Of a stretch of 64,000 bases of DNA, positions 1 through 8,260 are shown in pieces (positions within the stretch are counted from its first letter, which is position 1; each line of letters opens with the position of its first letter). Made by a program: the position numbers and the translations under genes. The stretch spans positions 1 through 64,000 of the forward strand of contig JANYDG010000122.1 in assembly GCA_025359885.1 (NCBI GenBank). The letters run 5' to 3'. Source of the DNA: Acidobacteriota bacterium (GTDB taxonomy: Bacteria; Acidobacteriota; Terriglobia; Terriglobales; Acidobacteriaceae). Below the pieces are notes generated by a model that saw only the letters and a program-made list of their open reading frames with translations, searched no databases and was not told where the DNA came from.

Positions 1-423
1 GCGATCCTCGCTCTCAGCCCGTGTATCCAGGGTCAGGTTCATCATCTTGCGCAGCTCCGCCGGCTCGCTCCCATCCACAGCGAGCGTCAGGGCCTGGCGT
101 AGAAAAGGGTCTTCGATCGTCTTCAAATCTGCATCCAGAGAAACCACACCGGTTCGCCGTGCCTTGTTTGCAAAGCCGACCAGCACCTGAATCATTTTCT
201 TGTTCTGGTCGCGCGGCGTCACAAATACATGGCCCAGCCTGCGAAATGCATCAACGACTGTGCGCAGCGGAAACTGAAGCAGAACTGCGCCCAAGGTCCC
301 GCCAAAGACAATCATCGCTGCCGTCGGCTGCACAATCTGCCCCAGGTTCCCGCCTTCCAGCAGCAGTCCGGCCACAATGCCAAACACCGCCAGCATAACT
401 CCTCCAAAGCTTGCCTTATCCAT
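1..423 (-). CDS. motA: Flagellar motor stator protein MotA (3' end outside window)
   Basis: This is the N-terminal 141 codons of MotA, the proton-channel stator subunit of the flagellar motor in the inner membrane. The frame stays open to the window edge, so the C-terminal part is missing. The visible start MDKASFGGVMLAVFGIVAGL leads into the first membrane segment. It is followed by the typical GGTLGAVLLQFP segment and a cytoplasmic stretch (TPRDQNKKMIQVL, then TGVVSLDADL) that is characteristic of the MotA/TolQ/ExbB family. The ATG follows a purine-rich GAGAGG. It lies 50 bp downstream of flbD on the same strand, so the two are probably co-transcribed. motB would be expected beyond the edge. 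Confidence 0.9.
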   Translation of the reverse strand, partial: MDKASFGGVMLAVFGIVAGLLLEGGNLGQIVQPTAAMIVFGGTLGAVLLQFPLRTVVDAFRRLGHVFVTPRDQNKKMIQVLVGFANKARRTGVVSLDADLKTIEDPFLRQALTLAVDGSEPAELRKMMNLTLDTRAESEDR

Positions 424-473
424 TCCCCAGTCCTCTCCGCTGTCCCAATCTGCCCATCGCCTCACTGCAATCG

Positions 474-833
474 CTAGTTTTGTCCCATCTCGGCTTTACC
501 CCGCGCCGGGTCCACCAGCGCCGGACGATTCTTGCTGATGCCCGCCATCCCATTGCCCGCTCGACCACCCTCCTGGCCCATATCAGGGTTCAGACTCGCC
601 AGCGCAACCAGCCGCGGCAGATCTCCCGCTCCCTTGTCGCGCGCCGCAATCGCTGCCAGCAGCAACGACCGAAACGCCAACACCTTCTCCAGAATCTCAG
701 CACAGCTCTCCCGCACAATCATCTTTTCCCCGGTAATCAACGTCAGCATCGTATCCGGGGAAGACTCAGCCGTCTTGATCAGATCACTGTTCAAGATCAT
801 GACGTTGCCATTCAAACGCGTTACCTCGATCAT
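474..833 (-). CDS. flbD: FlbD family flagellar protein
   Basis: 119 aa. The first 65 residues match the small FlbD family of flagellar operons: MIEVTRLNGNVMILNSDLI, then a segment with the pattern TP(D/T)T..TL.TGEK..VRES. FlbD members are usually about 70-80 aa. This one carries an extra C-terminal tail of about 50 residues rich in Gly, Ala and Arg. Its biochemical role is not established; it is known mainly as a marker of flagellar gene clusters. It precedes motA on the minus strand and diverges from fliC, which confirms the context. Confidence 0.75.
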   Translation of the reverse strand: MIEVTRLNGNVMILNSDLIKTAESSPDTMLTLITGEKMIVRESCAEILEKVLAFRSLLLAAIAARDKGAGDLPRLVALASLNPDMGQEGGRAGNGMAGISKNRPALVDPARGKAEMGQN

Positions 834-858
834 TGCGAAAACCCTCCTGCTTCATTTG

Positions 859-885
859 CTATCGGCAGAATTCGGTAAACGTGAT
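859..885 (-). promoter_or_regulatory. Possible sigma-28 promoter for flbD-motA
   Basis: On the minus strand GCCGATAG (859-866) matches the -10 element of flagellar sigma-28 promoters, about 25 bp upstream of the flbD start. The matching -35 position (882-885, ATCA) is a poor match to TAAA, so only half the promoter is convincing. Confidence 0.3.
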
Positions 886-965
886 AGCTCTCTCCAATAA
901 CCATGTAAAACAGCCACCGGAATCACAAAAATAGGGGTCTCCGTCAGATCCCTCAAACACCCGGC

Positions 966-992
966 TAAAGTCGCAAAGCCCTTCGCCGATAC
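966..992 (+). promoter_or_regulatory. Sigma-28 (FliA) type promoter of fliC
   Basis: TAAA at 966-969, a 15-nt spacer, then GCCGATAC at 985-992. This is one base away from the sigma-28 consensus TAAA-N15-GCCGATAA and has the exact spacing. It implies a leader of about 100 nt before the flagellin ATG at 1103 and late-class flagellar control of fliC. Confidence 0.8.
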
Positions 993-1102
993 ACACACCA
1001 GATGCGGCGGCGGGTTTCCCCCGCGGCTCTGTCGATGTCTCCGGACATACCAGGGCCGCTCGTGACCAATCGCAAATCCACGCATCTCACAGGAGTTACC
1101 CC

Positions 1103-2380
1103 ATGGCTTTGGGCGTACTGAATAACCTTTCCGCACTCTACGCGGAGAACAACCTGAATAGCACCAACAGCAGTCTGCAGGGCGTCCTGCAACAGCTCTC
1201 TTCGGGCTCCAAGATCAACTCGGGCTCCGATGATGCCGCCGGACTGTCGCTGATCAACGGACTTCAGGCCAACTCCACCGCGCTGACTCAATCCGCCACC
1301 AATGCCGCTGAGGGTGTAGGTCTGCTCCAGGTTGCCGATGGTGCTCTCTCGCAAGTGACGAACCTGCTCAACCGTGCCGTTACGCTGGCCACTGAGACCT
1401 CGAACGGTACCCTCAACTCGACCCAGGGGGCTGCGGCCAACCAGGAATATCAGTCGATCCTGTCGGAAATCAACAACATCGGCTCGACCACCACCTACAA
1501 CTCCAACCAGGTCTTTACCGGATCGGCTGCAGGAACCAGCATCTACGTCGGTGACTCCTCGAGCCAGGGCTCGGCCATCGACAACCTGCACTTCGCCTCG
1601 CTCTCCTCAGCCACCGTTGGCGACTCCGGCGGCTCCGTCGTCCAGAGCTCTTCAGGCCAGTTCATTGATCTCTCCAAGGCCGCAGCCAGCGTCCTGACCA
1701 CTGGCGCCCTCGCCGGGGATACCGTCAGCGGCGGCCTCAAGTTCACCATCACCAACGCCGATGGCACCACCCACAACTTCACCACCACGGCAACCACGGT
1801 CTCAGGCCTCGTATCAGAGATCAACAAGGATGGCATCGCCGGCGTAACAGCCAGCCTCACCACCGCAGGCGCTGTCGGCGACCCCGCCGGTGCTACCACA
1901 GCTCTGGCCGACACCGGCATCCTGGTCTCGAATACCAATGCCAGTGTCGCCATTGCCAACGCTGCCGTACTCGATACAACCACCGGTGAAGGCGCAACCG
2001 CTCTCTTCGCTTCCACCAAGTCCACCGAGACCCTCAGCTACCAGATCGGAGCCAACGAACAGTCCACCAACCTCGGCGCAACCGATCTCACCAGCCAGGG
2101 CAACGCGCAGGCCGCCCTGCTCCAGATCAACTCCGCCATCAGCAACGTCGCAGCACAACGCGGATACCTCGGCGCCCAGGTCAATACCCTCAACGCCTTC
2201 TCCTCCGTCGCCACCACCCAGCAGCAGAACGTAACCGGAGCCCAGAACGCAGTTCAGGCCACCGACTATGCCGCTGCAACCACCCAACTCTCCAAATACG
2301 AAATCCTGTCCCAGACCGGCATCTCAGCCCTGGCCCAGGCCAACAGCCTCCAGCAGGAAGTCACCAAGCTGTTGCAGTAA
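1103..2380 (+). CDS. fliC: Flagellin
   Basis: 425 aa; the filament subunit, secreted through the flagellar type III apparatus. The N-terminal D0/D1 helix region is clear (SLQGVLQQLSSGSKINSGSDDAAGLS, then N..EG..LLQ.ADGAL.....L.RA). The C-terminal D1/D0 helices follow the usual pattern (AALLQINSAI, then RGYLGAQVNTL, then ending LQQEVTKLLQ). The centre (about residues 170-330) is a Ser/Thr/Ala-rich variable region expected to be surface exposed. AGGAG lies 9 nt upstream of the ATG. A sigma-28 promoter lies upstream and a strong terminator downstream, so it is probably a single-gene transcript, as usual for flagellin. Confidence 0.95.
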   Translation: MALGVLNNLSALYAENNLNSTNSSLQGVLQQLSSGSKINSGSDDAAGLSLINGLQANSTALTQSATNAAEGVGLLQVADGALSQVTNLLNRAVTLATETSNGTLNSTQGAAANQEYQSILSEINNIGSTTTYNSNQVFTGSAAGTSIYVGDSSSQGSAIDNLHFASLSSATVGDSGGSVVQSSSGQFIDLSKAAASVLTTGALAGDTVSGGLKFTITNADGTTHNFTTTATTVSGLVSEINKDGIAGVTASLTTAGAVGDPAGATTALADTGILVSNTNASVAIANAAVLDTTTGEGATALFASTKSTETLSYQIGANEQSTNLGATDLTSQGNAQAALLQINSAISNVAAQRGYLGAQVNTLNAFSSVATTQQQNVTGAQNAVQATDYAAATTQLSKYEILSQTGISALAQANSLQQEVTKLLQ

Positions 2381-2404
2381 AAACCGACTGCAACCTCAAC
2401 CAGA

Positions 2405-2440
2405 GACGGGGAAGACGGATCGATCACGTCTTCCCCGTTT
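2405..2440 (+). terminator. Rho-independent terminator after fliC
   Basis: A perfect 12-bp stem (ACGGGGAAGACG at 2406-2417 with its complement at 2427-2438), a 9-nt loop, then TTT and a further T run around 2445-2450. Confidence 0.85.
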
Positions 2441-2569
2441 CACGATTTTTCTTCGCCGCAGCTTTTTCAGCGACACCGGGGTTATGTCAGCAATTTTAAA
2501 AGACATTTCTAACGCACCAGCGGCCCGATTTGGCATCTGGACTGCGTTGTTCACCATAACGAGGTTCAG

Positions 2570-3955
2570 ATGGGCACAGTAGGCATTAGCTTCGGTTCAC
2601 CAACTGGCGGCACTGGATTTAACGTGAGCTCAACCGTCAGCCAGATTGTAGCCAATCTCCAGCGCATCGAGAGTCCCTGGAAGACTCAGCTGGGCGCTGC
2701 TCAGGGCCAGGACGCTGCCATTTCCGCCCTCGGCAGCCTGCTTTCAACGCTCTCTACCAATGTCCAGGGGTTAACTGACTTTCAGGGCGTGCTCTCCGGC
2801 AAGCAGGGTTCCAGCTCGGACAACAACGTGCTGACCCTCACCTCTGCCTCCAACACTTCCGTTGCCGGCACCCATTCGATCGTGGTCAATTCTCTCGCCG
2901 CCACCTCGTCCGGCTATCTCGATGCCATCACAAACCCTGCCGACACGCTCTCCGGCTCCATCTCCATTCAGGTCGGGGCAGGTGCCGCACAATCGATTAC
3001 CATCAATTCCACCAACAACACCCTCGCGACTCTCTCAGCTGCCATCAACTCCGGCGGCTACGGGGTGACCGCATCAGTCCTCACCGACACCAATGGCTCG
3101 CGGCTCTCTGTAGTCTCAGCCAGCTCTGGCACCGCCGGCAATCTCACCATCGCCTCTTCGATCTCCGATTCGACCACAAGCACGACTCTGGCTTATCACA
3201 CCGCAACTGTCGGTGCCAACGCCAGCCTGACGGTTGACGGGGTCGGCATCTCGTCTGCCTCAAATACAGTGAGTACCGTCATTCCAGGCATTACCTTTCA
3301 ATTGCTCGCGCCCTCGCCTGTCACCAGTGGCACCGCTGAGCAGGTCCAGGTCCAGATCCTCAATAACAACTCGGCAGTCGTCAGCTCCGTCGGCGTCCTC
3401 GTCACCAACTACAACAACGTCGTCAGCGCCATCAATGCCCAGGAGAAAAACTCCTCGACCGGCACCGCTTCGCCCCTGTTTGGAACCCCCACACTCAACC
3501 TCCTCCAGGAGCAGCTCTTTGGGGCCATCAACTCAACCAACTCCCAGGGCGACATCAAATCGCTGACCCAGCTTGGCATCAGCGTCAACAACGATGGCAC
3601 GCTCACGCTCAACAGCAGCTCCCTCAACAACGAATTGAACAGCGATTACTCCGGCGTCGTCAGCTTCTTCCAAAACAGCGGCAGTTGGGGTACCAGCTTC
3701 TCGACCACCCTCAATAACCTCGGCAATACAGCGGTCAATGGCTCTCTCAGCCTCGCGCTCAAATCCAACAGTTCCATCGAATCCTCCCTCAATCAGAATA
3801 TTTCCAACGAAGAGCGCCTCATCTCAACGCAGCAGATCAGCCTCACACTCGAGCTCACGACCGCCAACGAAATCCTCCAGGCCATCCCTACTAACCTCAA
3901 CGGCGTCAGCGAACTCTATTCCGCCGTCACCGGCTACAGAGCTCCTAGATTCTAG
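2570..3955 (+). CDS. fliD: Flagellar hook-associated protein 2 (filament cap)
   Basis: 461 aa; the filament cap protein that folds flagellin at the tip. The N-terminal FliD_N region is recognisable (SSTVSQIVANLQRIESP, then a coiled helix). The C-terminal FliD_C pattern is also present (LTQLGISVNNDGTLTLNSSSL near 335-355, then S.L...S......QI.N.E.....Q). The middle is Ser/Thr/Asn-rich. AACGAGG precedes the ATG. It lies between fliC and fliS, the usual fliC-fliD-fliS order, and starts about 130 bp after the fliC terminator, so it probably has its own promoter. No clear sigma-28 box was found there. Confidence 0.92.
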   Translation: MGTVGISFGSPTGGTGFNVSSTVSQIVANLQRIESPWKTQLGAAQGQDAAISALGSLLSTLSTNVQGLTDFQGVLSGKQGSSSDNNVLTLTSASNTSVAGTHSIVVNSLAATSSGYLDAITNPADTLSGSISIQVGAGAAQSITINSTNNTLATLSAAINSGGYGVTASVLTDTNGSRLSVVSASSGTAGNLTIASSISDSTTSTTLAYHTATVGANASLTVDGVGISSASNTVSTVIPGITFQLLAPSPVTSGTAEQVQVQILNNNSAVVSSVGVLVTNYNNVVSAINAQEKNSSTGTASPLFGTPTLNLLQEQLFGAINSTNSQGDIKSLTQLGISVNNDGTLTLNSSSLNNELNSDYSGVVSFFQNSGSWGTSFSTTLNNLGNTAVNGSLSLALKSNSSIESSLNQNISNEERLISTQQISLTLELTTANEILQAIPTNLNGVSELYSAVTGYRAPRF

Positions 3956-3969
3956 GCGCGGAGATACTC

Positions 3970-4407
3970 ATGTCCAGTTATCAGCAGCACGCGCTTGACG
4001 GTGCCTCGCCCGTCGATCTGGTCGTCGCGCTCTACGATGGTGTCATCCGATTTCTTTATGCGGCCATTGCCGCCGTCGAGCGTGGAGACGTCAGCGGCCG
4101 CCGAATCGCCGTCAAGCGAGCACTGGCCATCCTTATCCACCTCCAGGCACGACTTCGTATGGATATAGGCGGTCGTCCCGCCCAGGTCCTCAGCGAATTC
4201 TACGCATCCATGTTTGCCCTGATCCTTCAGGCTTCCCTTGGCGCAGACGCCAAACGCTTTGAAGAGGTAATCGGCTGTGTTCGCAGTGTCCGCGATGCCT
4301 GGCGACAGGTCGCCGCCGATCCCACCGTTGGCGCAACCGCTCCCCGCATCTCCCACTTTTCGCAACCCGCGCCGGAAACAGATCAGCCCGCCCGCTGGAC
4401 TGCATGA
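3970..4407 (+). CDS. fliS: Flagellar secretion chaperone FliS
   Basis: 145 aa; the cytosolic chaperone that binds the flagellin C-terminus before export. Family features are LVVALYDGVIRFLYAAIAAVERGD (the LY.G.i.fl..A motif) and a following four-helix-bundle pattern with L..L...G......L..FY......L. The last 30 residues are Pro/Ala-rich and not conserved. It starts 14 nt after the fliD stop with GGCGCGGAG upstream, so it is co-transcribed with fliD. Confidence 0.88.
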   Translation: MSSYQQHALDGASPVDLVVALYDGVIRFLYAAIAAVERGDVSGRRIAVKRALAILIHLQARLRMDIGGRPAQVLSEFYASMFALILQASLGADAKRFEEVIGCVRSVRDAWRQVAADPTVGATAPRISHFSQPAPETDQPARWTA

Positions 4408-4426
4408 CCGCCCCTCGCAACCGCGC

Positions 4427-6193
4427 TTATCTCGTTACAGAGAGCTCTTCCTCCAGCAACTGCTTTTCATGCAGCCCGGCATAGTACCCGCCCTTCGCAA
4501 GCAATTCGTTATGCGTCCCCAGCTCCAGGATTCGCCCCTCCGACAACACTGCAATCTGATCCGCCTCGCGCACCGTCGAGATCCGGTGCGAAATCAAAAT
4601 CGTCGTGCAGTCATTTGCGTACTCCCTTAGACCCTGCAATATCCGCTCTTCTGTATAGGTGTCTACGCTCGCCAGGGCATCATCCAAAATAAGGATGCGC
4701 GGTCGCCTCAACAGTGCGCGTGCAATCGAAGTTCGCTGCTTCTGCCCGCCCGAAAGCGTCACGCCGCGCTCGCCAACCATCGTTTCAAAACCCTGCGGAA
4801 ACTCCTTAAACTCCCGCCGTATATGTGCCGCCTCCGCAGCCTCCAGCATCTCGTCCGCCGTCGCCTCAGGTGCGCCGAAACACAGATTTTCGCGAATCGT
4901 TTCGCTGAAGAGAAACGTCTCCTGCGGCACCACGCCGATATTCGACCGCAGCACCTTCAGCGGATATTCCCGGATCGGCCGCCCATCGACCAACAGTGTG
5001 TTCTCCTGCACATCCAGCAGGCGCGGAATCAGCCCGATCAGCGTCGATTTCCCCGACCCCGTCGGCCCGACTATCGCAAGCGTCGACCCCGCCGGAACCC
5101 GCAGGTTGATGTTCTTCAGCACCTGCGTCTCGCCGTAGCTAAAGCTTAGCCCGCGAAACTCGATCTCTCCCTGCAGCACGGTTCCCTCGGGAATCGTCTT
5201 GTCTGCCCCGGCGTCATCAATCTTCGGTTCGGCCCGTAAAATCTCGTCAATCCGCTTGATGCTCGCCGTTCCGCGCTGGAAAAGATTGATCACCCAGCCA
5301 ACCGCAATGATCGGAAACGTCAGCAGAATCATGTACGTGTTGAACGCGACAAAACTGCCTACATCAATCCTGTGCTGCAAGACCAGCCGTCCGCCCGCCA
5401 GCAGCGTAATCACCAGAGCAACGCCCAGCACAAACTCGAGCGTCGGCCAAAGCATGCCCATCAGTTGAACGAGCCTTAGCGCCCTGCCGATGTACTGCTG
5501 ATTGGCCTTTTCAAAGGAATCAATCTGCGCCTCTTCCCGCGCAAACGCCCTGATCAGTCGCGCCCCGGAAAAATTCTCCTGGGCATGCGAAGTAATCTCT
5601 GAAAAACTCGCCTGAATCCGCTCAAACCGCTCGTGAATCCGTGCCCCGAAGTACTGCACGAGTATCGACGCAATCGGCATCGGTGCCAGCGCCACCAGCG
5701 TCAGCCAGGGCGATATCCGCAGCAGAAAATACAACGCAAATGCCGAAAACAAGATCGTATTCGCGCTGTACATGATCGCCGGCCCCAGCAACTGGCGCAC
5801 CGCGTTCAAGTCGTTGGTCAGCCGGGCCATGATGTCGCCCGTCCGGTTTCGCTGATAGTACCCCGAATCCTGCCGCTCCAGTTGTTTGAACAGGTCATTG
5901 CGCAGGTCAAACTCAATCTCCCGCGAAATGCCGATCAGGATCCAGCGCGAGGCATATAAAAACACGCCCTTCAGCAGCGCCACACCCACCAGCAGACCTG
6001 CATAAAACAGAATCTTCTGCCGCATCGCGATCGAGTCCAGACCCAGCCGGTTCAGATCATTGACTGCCGCTTCAATCACCTTGGGGAACAGCACCCAGAT
6101 CGCATTGGTCGCCGTCAGGGCCAGCGTGCCCCACAGGTACCCCCAGCGGTACCGAGCCATGTACCGGAACAGCGGCTTCAAATCTCGCAACAT
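4427..6193 (-). CDS. ABC exporter, fused membrane and ATPase domains (MsbA/MdlB-like)
   Basis: 588 aa; a half-transporter expected to work as a homodimer or with a partner in the inner membrane. Residues 1-320 form a six-helix ABC membrane domain. Residues 345-588 form the ATPase: Walker A GPTGSGKST near 375, Q-loop VPQETFLFSETIRENL, signature LSGGQKQRTSIARAL, Walker B ILILDDALASVD and H-loop ILISHRIST. All catalytic motifs are intact. The substrate cannot be read from the sequence; lipid or drug export is the usual role of this family. It ends 19 nt from the convergent fliS. Confidence 0.9.
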   Translation of the reverse strand: MLRDLKPLFRYMARYRWGYLWGTLALTATNAIWVLFPKVIEAAVNDLNRLGLDSIAMRQKILFYAGLLVGVALLKGVFLYASRWILIGISREIEFDLRNDLFKQLERQDSGYYQRNRTGDIMARLTNDLNAVRQLLGPAIMYSANTILFSAFALYFLLRISPWLTLVALAPMPIASILVQYFGARIHERFERIQASFSEITSHAQENFSGARLIRAFAREEAQIDSFEKANQQYIGRALRLVQLMGMLWPTLEFVLGVALVITLLAGGRLVLQHRIDVGSFVAFNTYMILLTFPIIAVGWVINLFQRGTASIKRIDEILRAEPKIDDAGADKTIPEGTVLQGEIEFRGLSFSYGETQVLKNINLRVPAGSTLAIVGPTGSGKSTLIGLIPRLLDVQENTLLVDGRPIREYPLKVLRSNIGVVPQETFLFSETIRENLCFGAPEATADEMLEAAEAAHIRREFKEFPQGFETMVGERGVTLSGGQKQRTSIARALLRRPRILILDDALASVDTYTEERILQGLREYANDCTTILISHRISTVREADQIAVLSEGRILELGTHNELLAKGGYYAGLHEKQLLEEELSVTR

Positions 6194-6443
6194 GTCTTAA
6201 TTGTACTGGTCAACTTTCCTCGTGCGTCGCCTCGCTCCGGGTAGGGAAGAAGTCATAGGTCAACTCCATCAGGCGGCCGCGCCTGTAAGTCTGCCGACCC
6301 TCGCAGAATAGGGCTTTCAAAAATGGGCCGCATTGCTCAGTCACCGGGCCTCGGAAAACCTGAAAATCCGCTTTGGACGCATCATGTAACTTTGTGAGGC
6401 GCGCAGCATCATAAACAAAAGAGCGAAAGTAGCCTGAACAGTC
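6194..6443. other. Intergenic region between ABC exporter and msrB
   Basis: A 250-bp divergent gap. A minus-strand open frame (6210 to about 6430) has plausible protein composition and ends 16 nt before the exporter ATG, but it has no convincing start and continues antisense into msrB. No gene is called. Confidence 0.4.
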
Positions 6444-7058
6444 ATGTTTGAAACCAATATCAGCCAAGACCCACGAAACCACGACTCGCGCAAAATCACC
6501 CGCCGCGTCTTCTTCGCCAGCGGAACTGCAGCCATCGTCACGGCCGGCGCTGCATGGCTTTTCAGAACGCCCGGCATCGAAGCCAGCGCCACAATTCATG
6601 GCACGCCCGGCCAGGTTATTATTGTCAACTTCAGCCCTGACGGTGCCCGCCTCAGCGTCGAGATGCTTCCTAAAATAGTCAAAACCGACGGCGAATGGTA
6701 TCGCCAACTCGGCGCGAACTCATTTGGCATCGTCCGCCAGGCAGACACTGAAATGCCTTTCTCCGGCATCACCTGGAAGGAGCACGCCCCCGGCCTCTAC
6801 CGCTGCCTGTGCTGCGAAACCGCGCTCTTCAGTTCAAAGACAAAGTTTGAATCCGGCACCGGATGGCCCAGCTTCTGGGCACCTATCGCTACAGAAAATA
6901 TCGTGGAAAAGCCTGACCTCTCCCTGGGCGTCGAACGAACAGAGGTGCAATGCGCACGCTGTGAAGCTCACCTCGGCCACGTCTTCTCTGATGGTCCACA
7001 GCCCACCGGCCTGCGCTACTGTATGAATTCGGCCTCAATGCATTTCGTCAAAACCTAG
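6444..7058 (+). CDS. msrB: Peptide-methionine (R)-S-oxide reductase, Tat-exported
   Basis: 204 aa. MsrB reduces methionine-R-sulfoxide in oxidised proteins. The N-terminus carries a twin-arginine signal (ITRRVFFASG near 17-26, then a hydrophobic stretch), so this copy probably acts in the periplasm. The MsrB domain spans about 70-204: zinc-binding CLCC and CARC pairs, the GTGWPSF motif and the catalytic Cys in RYCMNSASMHF (Cys193). Cytosolic MsrB is about 140 aa; the extra length here is the signal and a linker. There is no fused MsrA. The reducing partner is not encoded nearby. Confidence 0.9.
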   Translation: MFETNISQDPRNHDSRKITRRVFFASGTAAIVTAGAAWLFRTPGIEASATIHGTPGQVIIVNFSPDGARLSVEMLPKIVKTDGEWYRQLGANSFGIVRQADTEMPFSGITWKEHAPGLYRCLCCETALFSSKTKFESGTGWPSFWAPIATENIVEKPDLSLGVERTEVQCARCEAHLGHVFSDGPQPTGLRYCMNSASMHFVKT

Positions 7059-7065
7059 GTCAGAT

Positions 7066-7662
7066 TTACGGGTAAAGTCGCGACCTCGCCCATCCATCCC
7101 CATCCCGCGTGAACAGAAAGCGGTCATGCAGCCGGTGTGCTCCATCCATCCAGAACTCAATTCGCTCTGCCCGTACACAATACCCACGCCAGTACTCGGG
7201 TCTCGGAATCATCCCTGGGTGCGCCTCGCCGAACTCCAGCCAGCGCGCCTCGAGTTCCGCGCGGTTGGCAAGCACCCGACTCTGCTCTGAAACCGCCGCA
7301 CCAATTTGGCTGGCCCGTGATCGGCTGTGAAAGTACCTGTCGCTCGCCTCCGTCGAAAGCTCCGTCACCGCGCCCTCCACACGAACCTGGCGGCGCAGCG
7401 ACTTCCAGTGAAAGCACAGCGCCGCCCGCGGATTCCCAGCCAACTGCTCACCCTTCCGGCTTGAAGCGTTCGTGAAAAAACAGAATCGCTCCTCCCCAAC
7501 GGGCTTCGCCAGCACCATCCTCACCGTCGGCCAGCCGTCCGCCGTCGTCGTTGCCAGCGCTACTGCGTTGGGGTCGTTCGGCTCGCTCTTTTGAGCCTCA
7601 GCAAACCACGCATCAAACAGTTCAATTGGGTCTTCTGCCTCGACAACTCGCCCTGCACTCAT
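7066..7662 (-). CDS. pdxH: Pyridoxamine 5'-phosphate oxidase
   Basis: 198 aa, usual family length. It oxidises pyridoxine- or pyridoxamine-5'-phosphate to pyridoxal phosphate using FMN. Characteristic stretches are A.ALATTTADGWPTVRMVLAK, F.TN.SSRKG..L..NP.AAL.F.W..L.RQVR.EG, the SRASQIGA segment and RP.YW.GY.V...RIEFW, and the C-terminus ending in R.RLYP. It is convergent with msrB (7 nt between stops). Confidence 0.93.
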   Translation of the reverse strand: MSAGRVVEAEDPIELFDAWFAEAQKSEPNDPNAVALATTTADGWPTVRMVLAKPVGEERFCFFTNASSRKGEQLAGNPRAALCFHWKSLRRQVRVEGAVTELSTEASDRYFHSRSRASQIGAAVSEQSRVLANRAELEARWLEFGEAHPGMIPRPEYWRGYCVRAERIEFWMDGAHRLHDRFLFTRDGDGWARSRLYP

Positions 7663-7740
7663 CTCAAAATTCTAACCGCCAAAACGCTGCTCCATGGTCC
7701 CCAGTCCATCCAAATATTGGCCCTGCGATAAACTTGGGAG

Positions 7741-8151
7741 ATGTATACCCGTATCGACCGTGCTCATAGGGCCATTCCCGTCATCCTCGGAGTCCTGACC
7801 CTCCTCTGTGGCACCCTGGCCCTCGCCTGGGATGTTTATCCGGCGCTCTTTTCACCAGCCGCTCACATCTTCTTTGCTACCGCGGCCCTGGCGCTCATCG
7901 CCATCGCCTATCTCATCTATCAGACCGTGCACCGTCCCACCAGACAGGAGTGGCTCAAGGCCATCCTGCTCGCCATCGCCTTCCTCTTCTGGGCGGCCAA
8001 TCAGTTCTGGCCAAACCCACAGCAGGCCACCCTCTTCAATGACATCGCCATCGCGCTCTTCGTCCTTGATGTTTTCCTCGTGATGGTCGGCTGGCCTGCC
8101 ACTTCCCCTGACGAATCCTTTGCCGAAACCTACGTCGAACCCGAAAAATAG
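7741..8151 (+). CDS. Small four-helix membrane protein, function unknown
   Basis: 136 aa with four predicted membrane helices (about 13-32, 40-61, 72-91 and 99-117) and a short acidic C-terminal tail. No family or catalytic motif was recognised. The ATG follows TTGGGAG. It diverges from pdxH and appears to be a lone gene. Confidence 0.6.
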   Translation: MYTRIDRAHRAIPVILGVLTLLCGTLALAWDVYPALFSPAAHIFFATAALALIAIAYLIYQTVHRPTRQEWLKAILLAIAFLFWAANQFWPNPQQATLFNDIAIALFVLDVFLVMVGWPATSPDESFAETYVEPEK

Positions 8152-8260
8152 CGGACAGGCCGCCGTTCCGCAAACCAGAGCGGGCGGAAGATTCAGCGTG
8201 ACACCACCTGAATCAACCGCCCGTCATTAACGCTGGCCTTGAATTACAACAGAACTTTGC

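Noticed and set aside
6210-6430. Minus-strand open frame in the ABC exporter/msrB gap
   Set aside because: Residue composition is plausible, but no start or ribosome site was found and the frame runs antisense into msrB.
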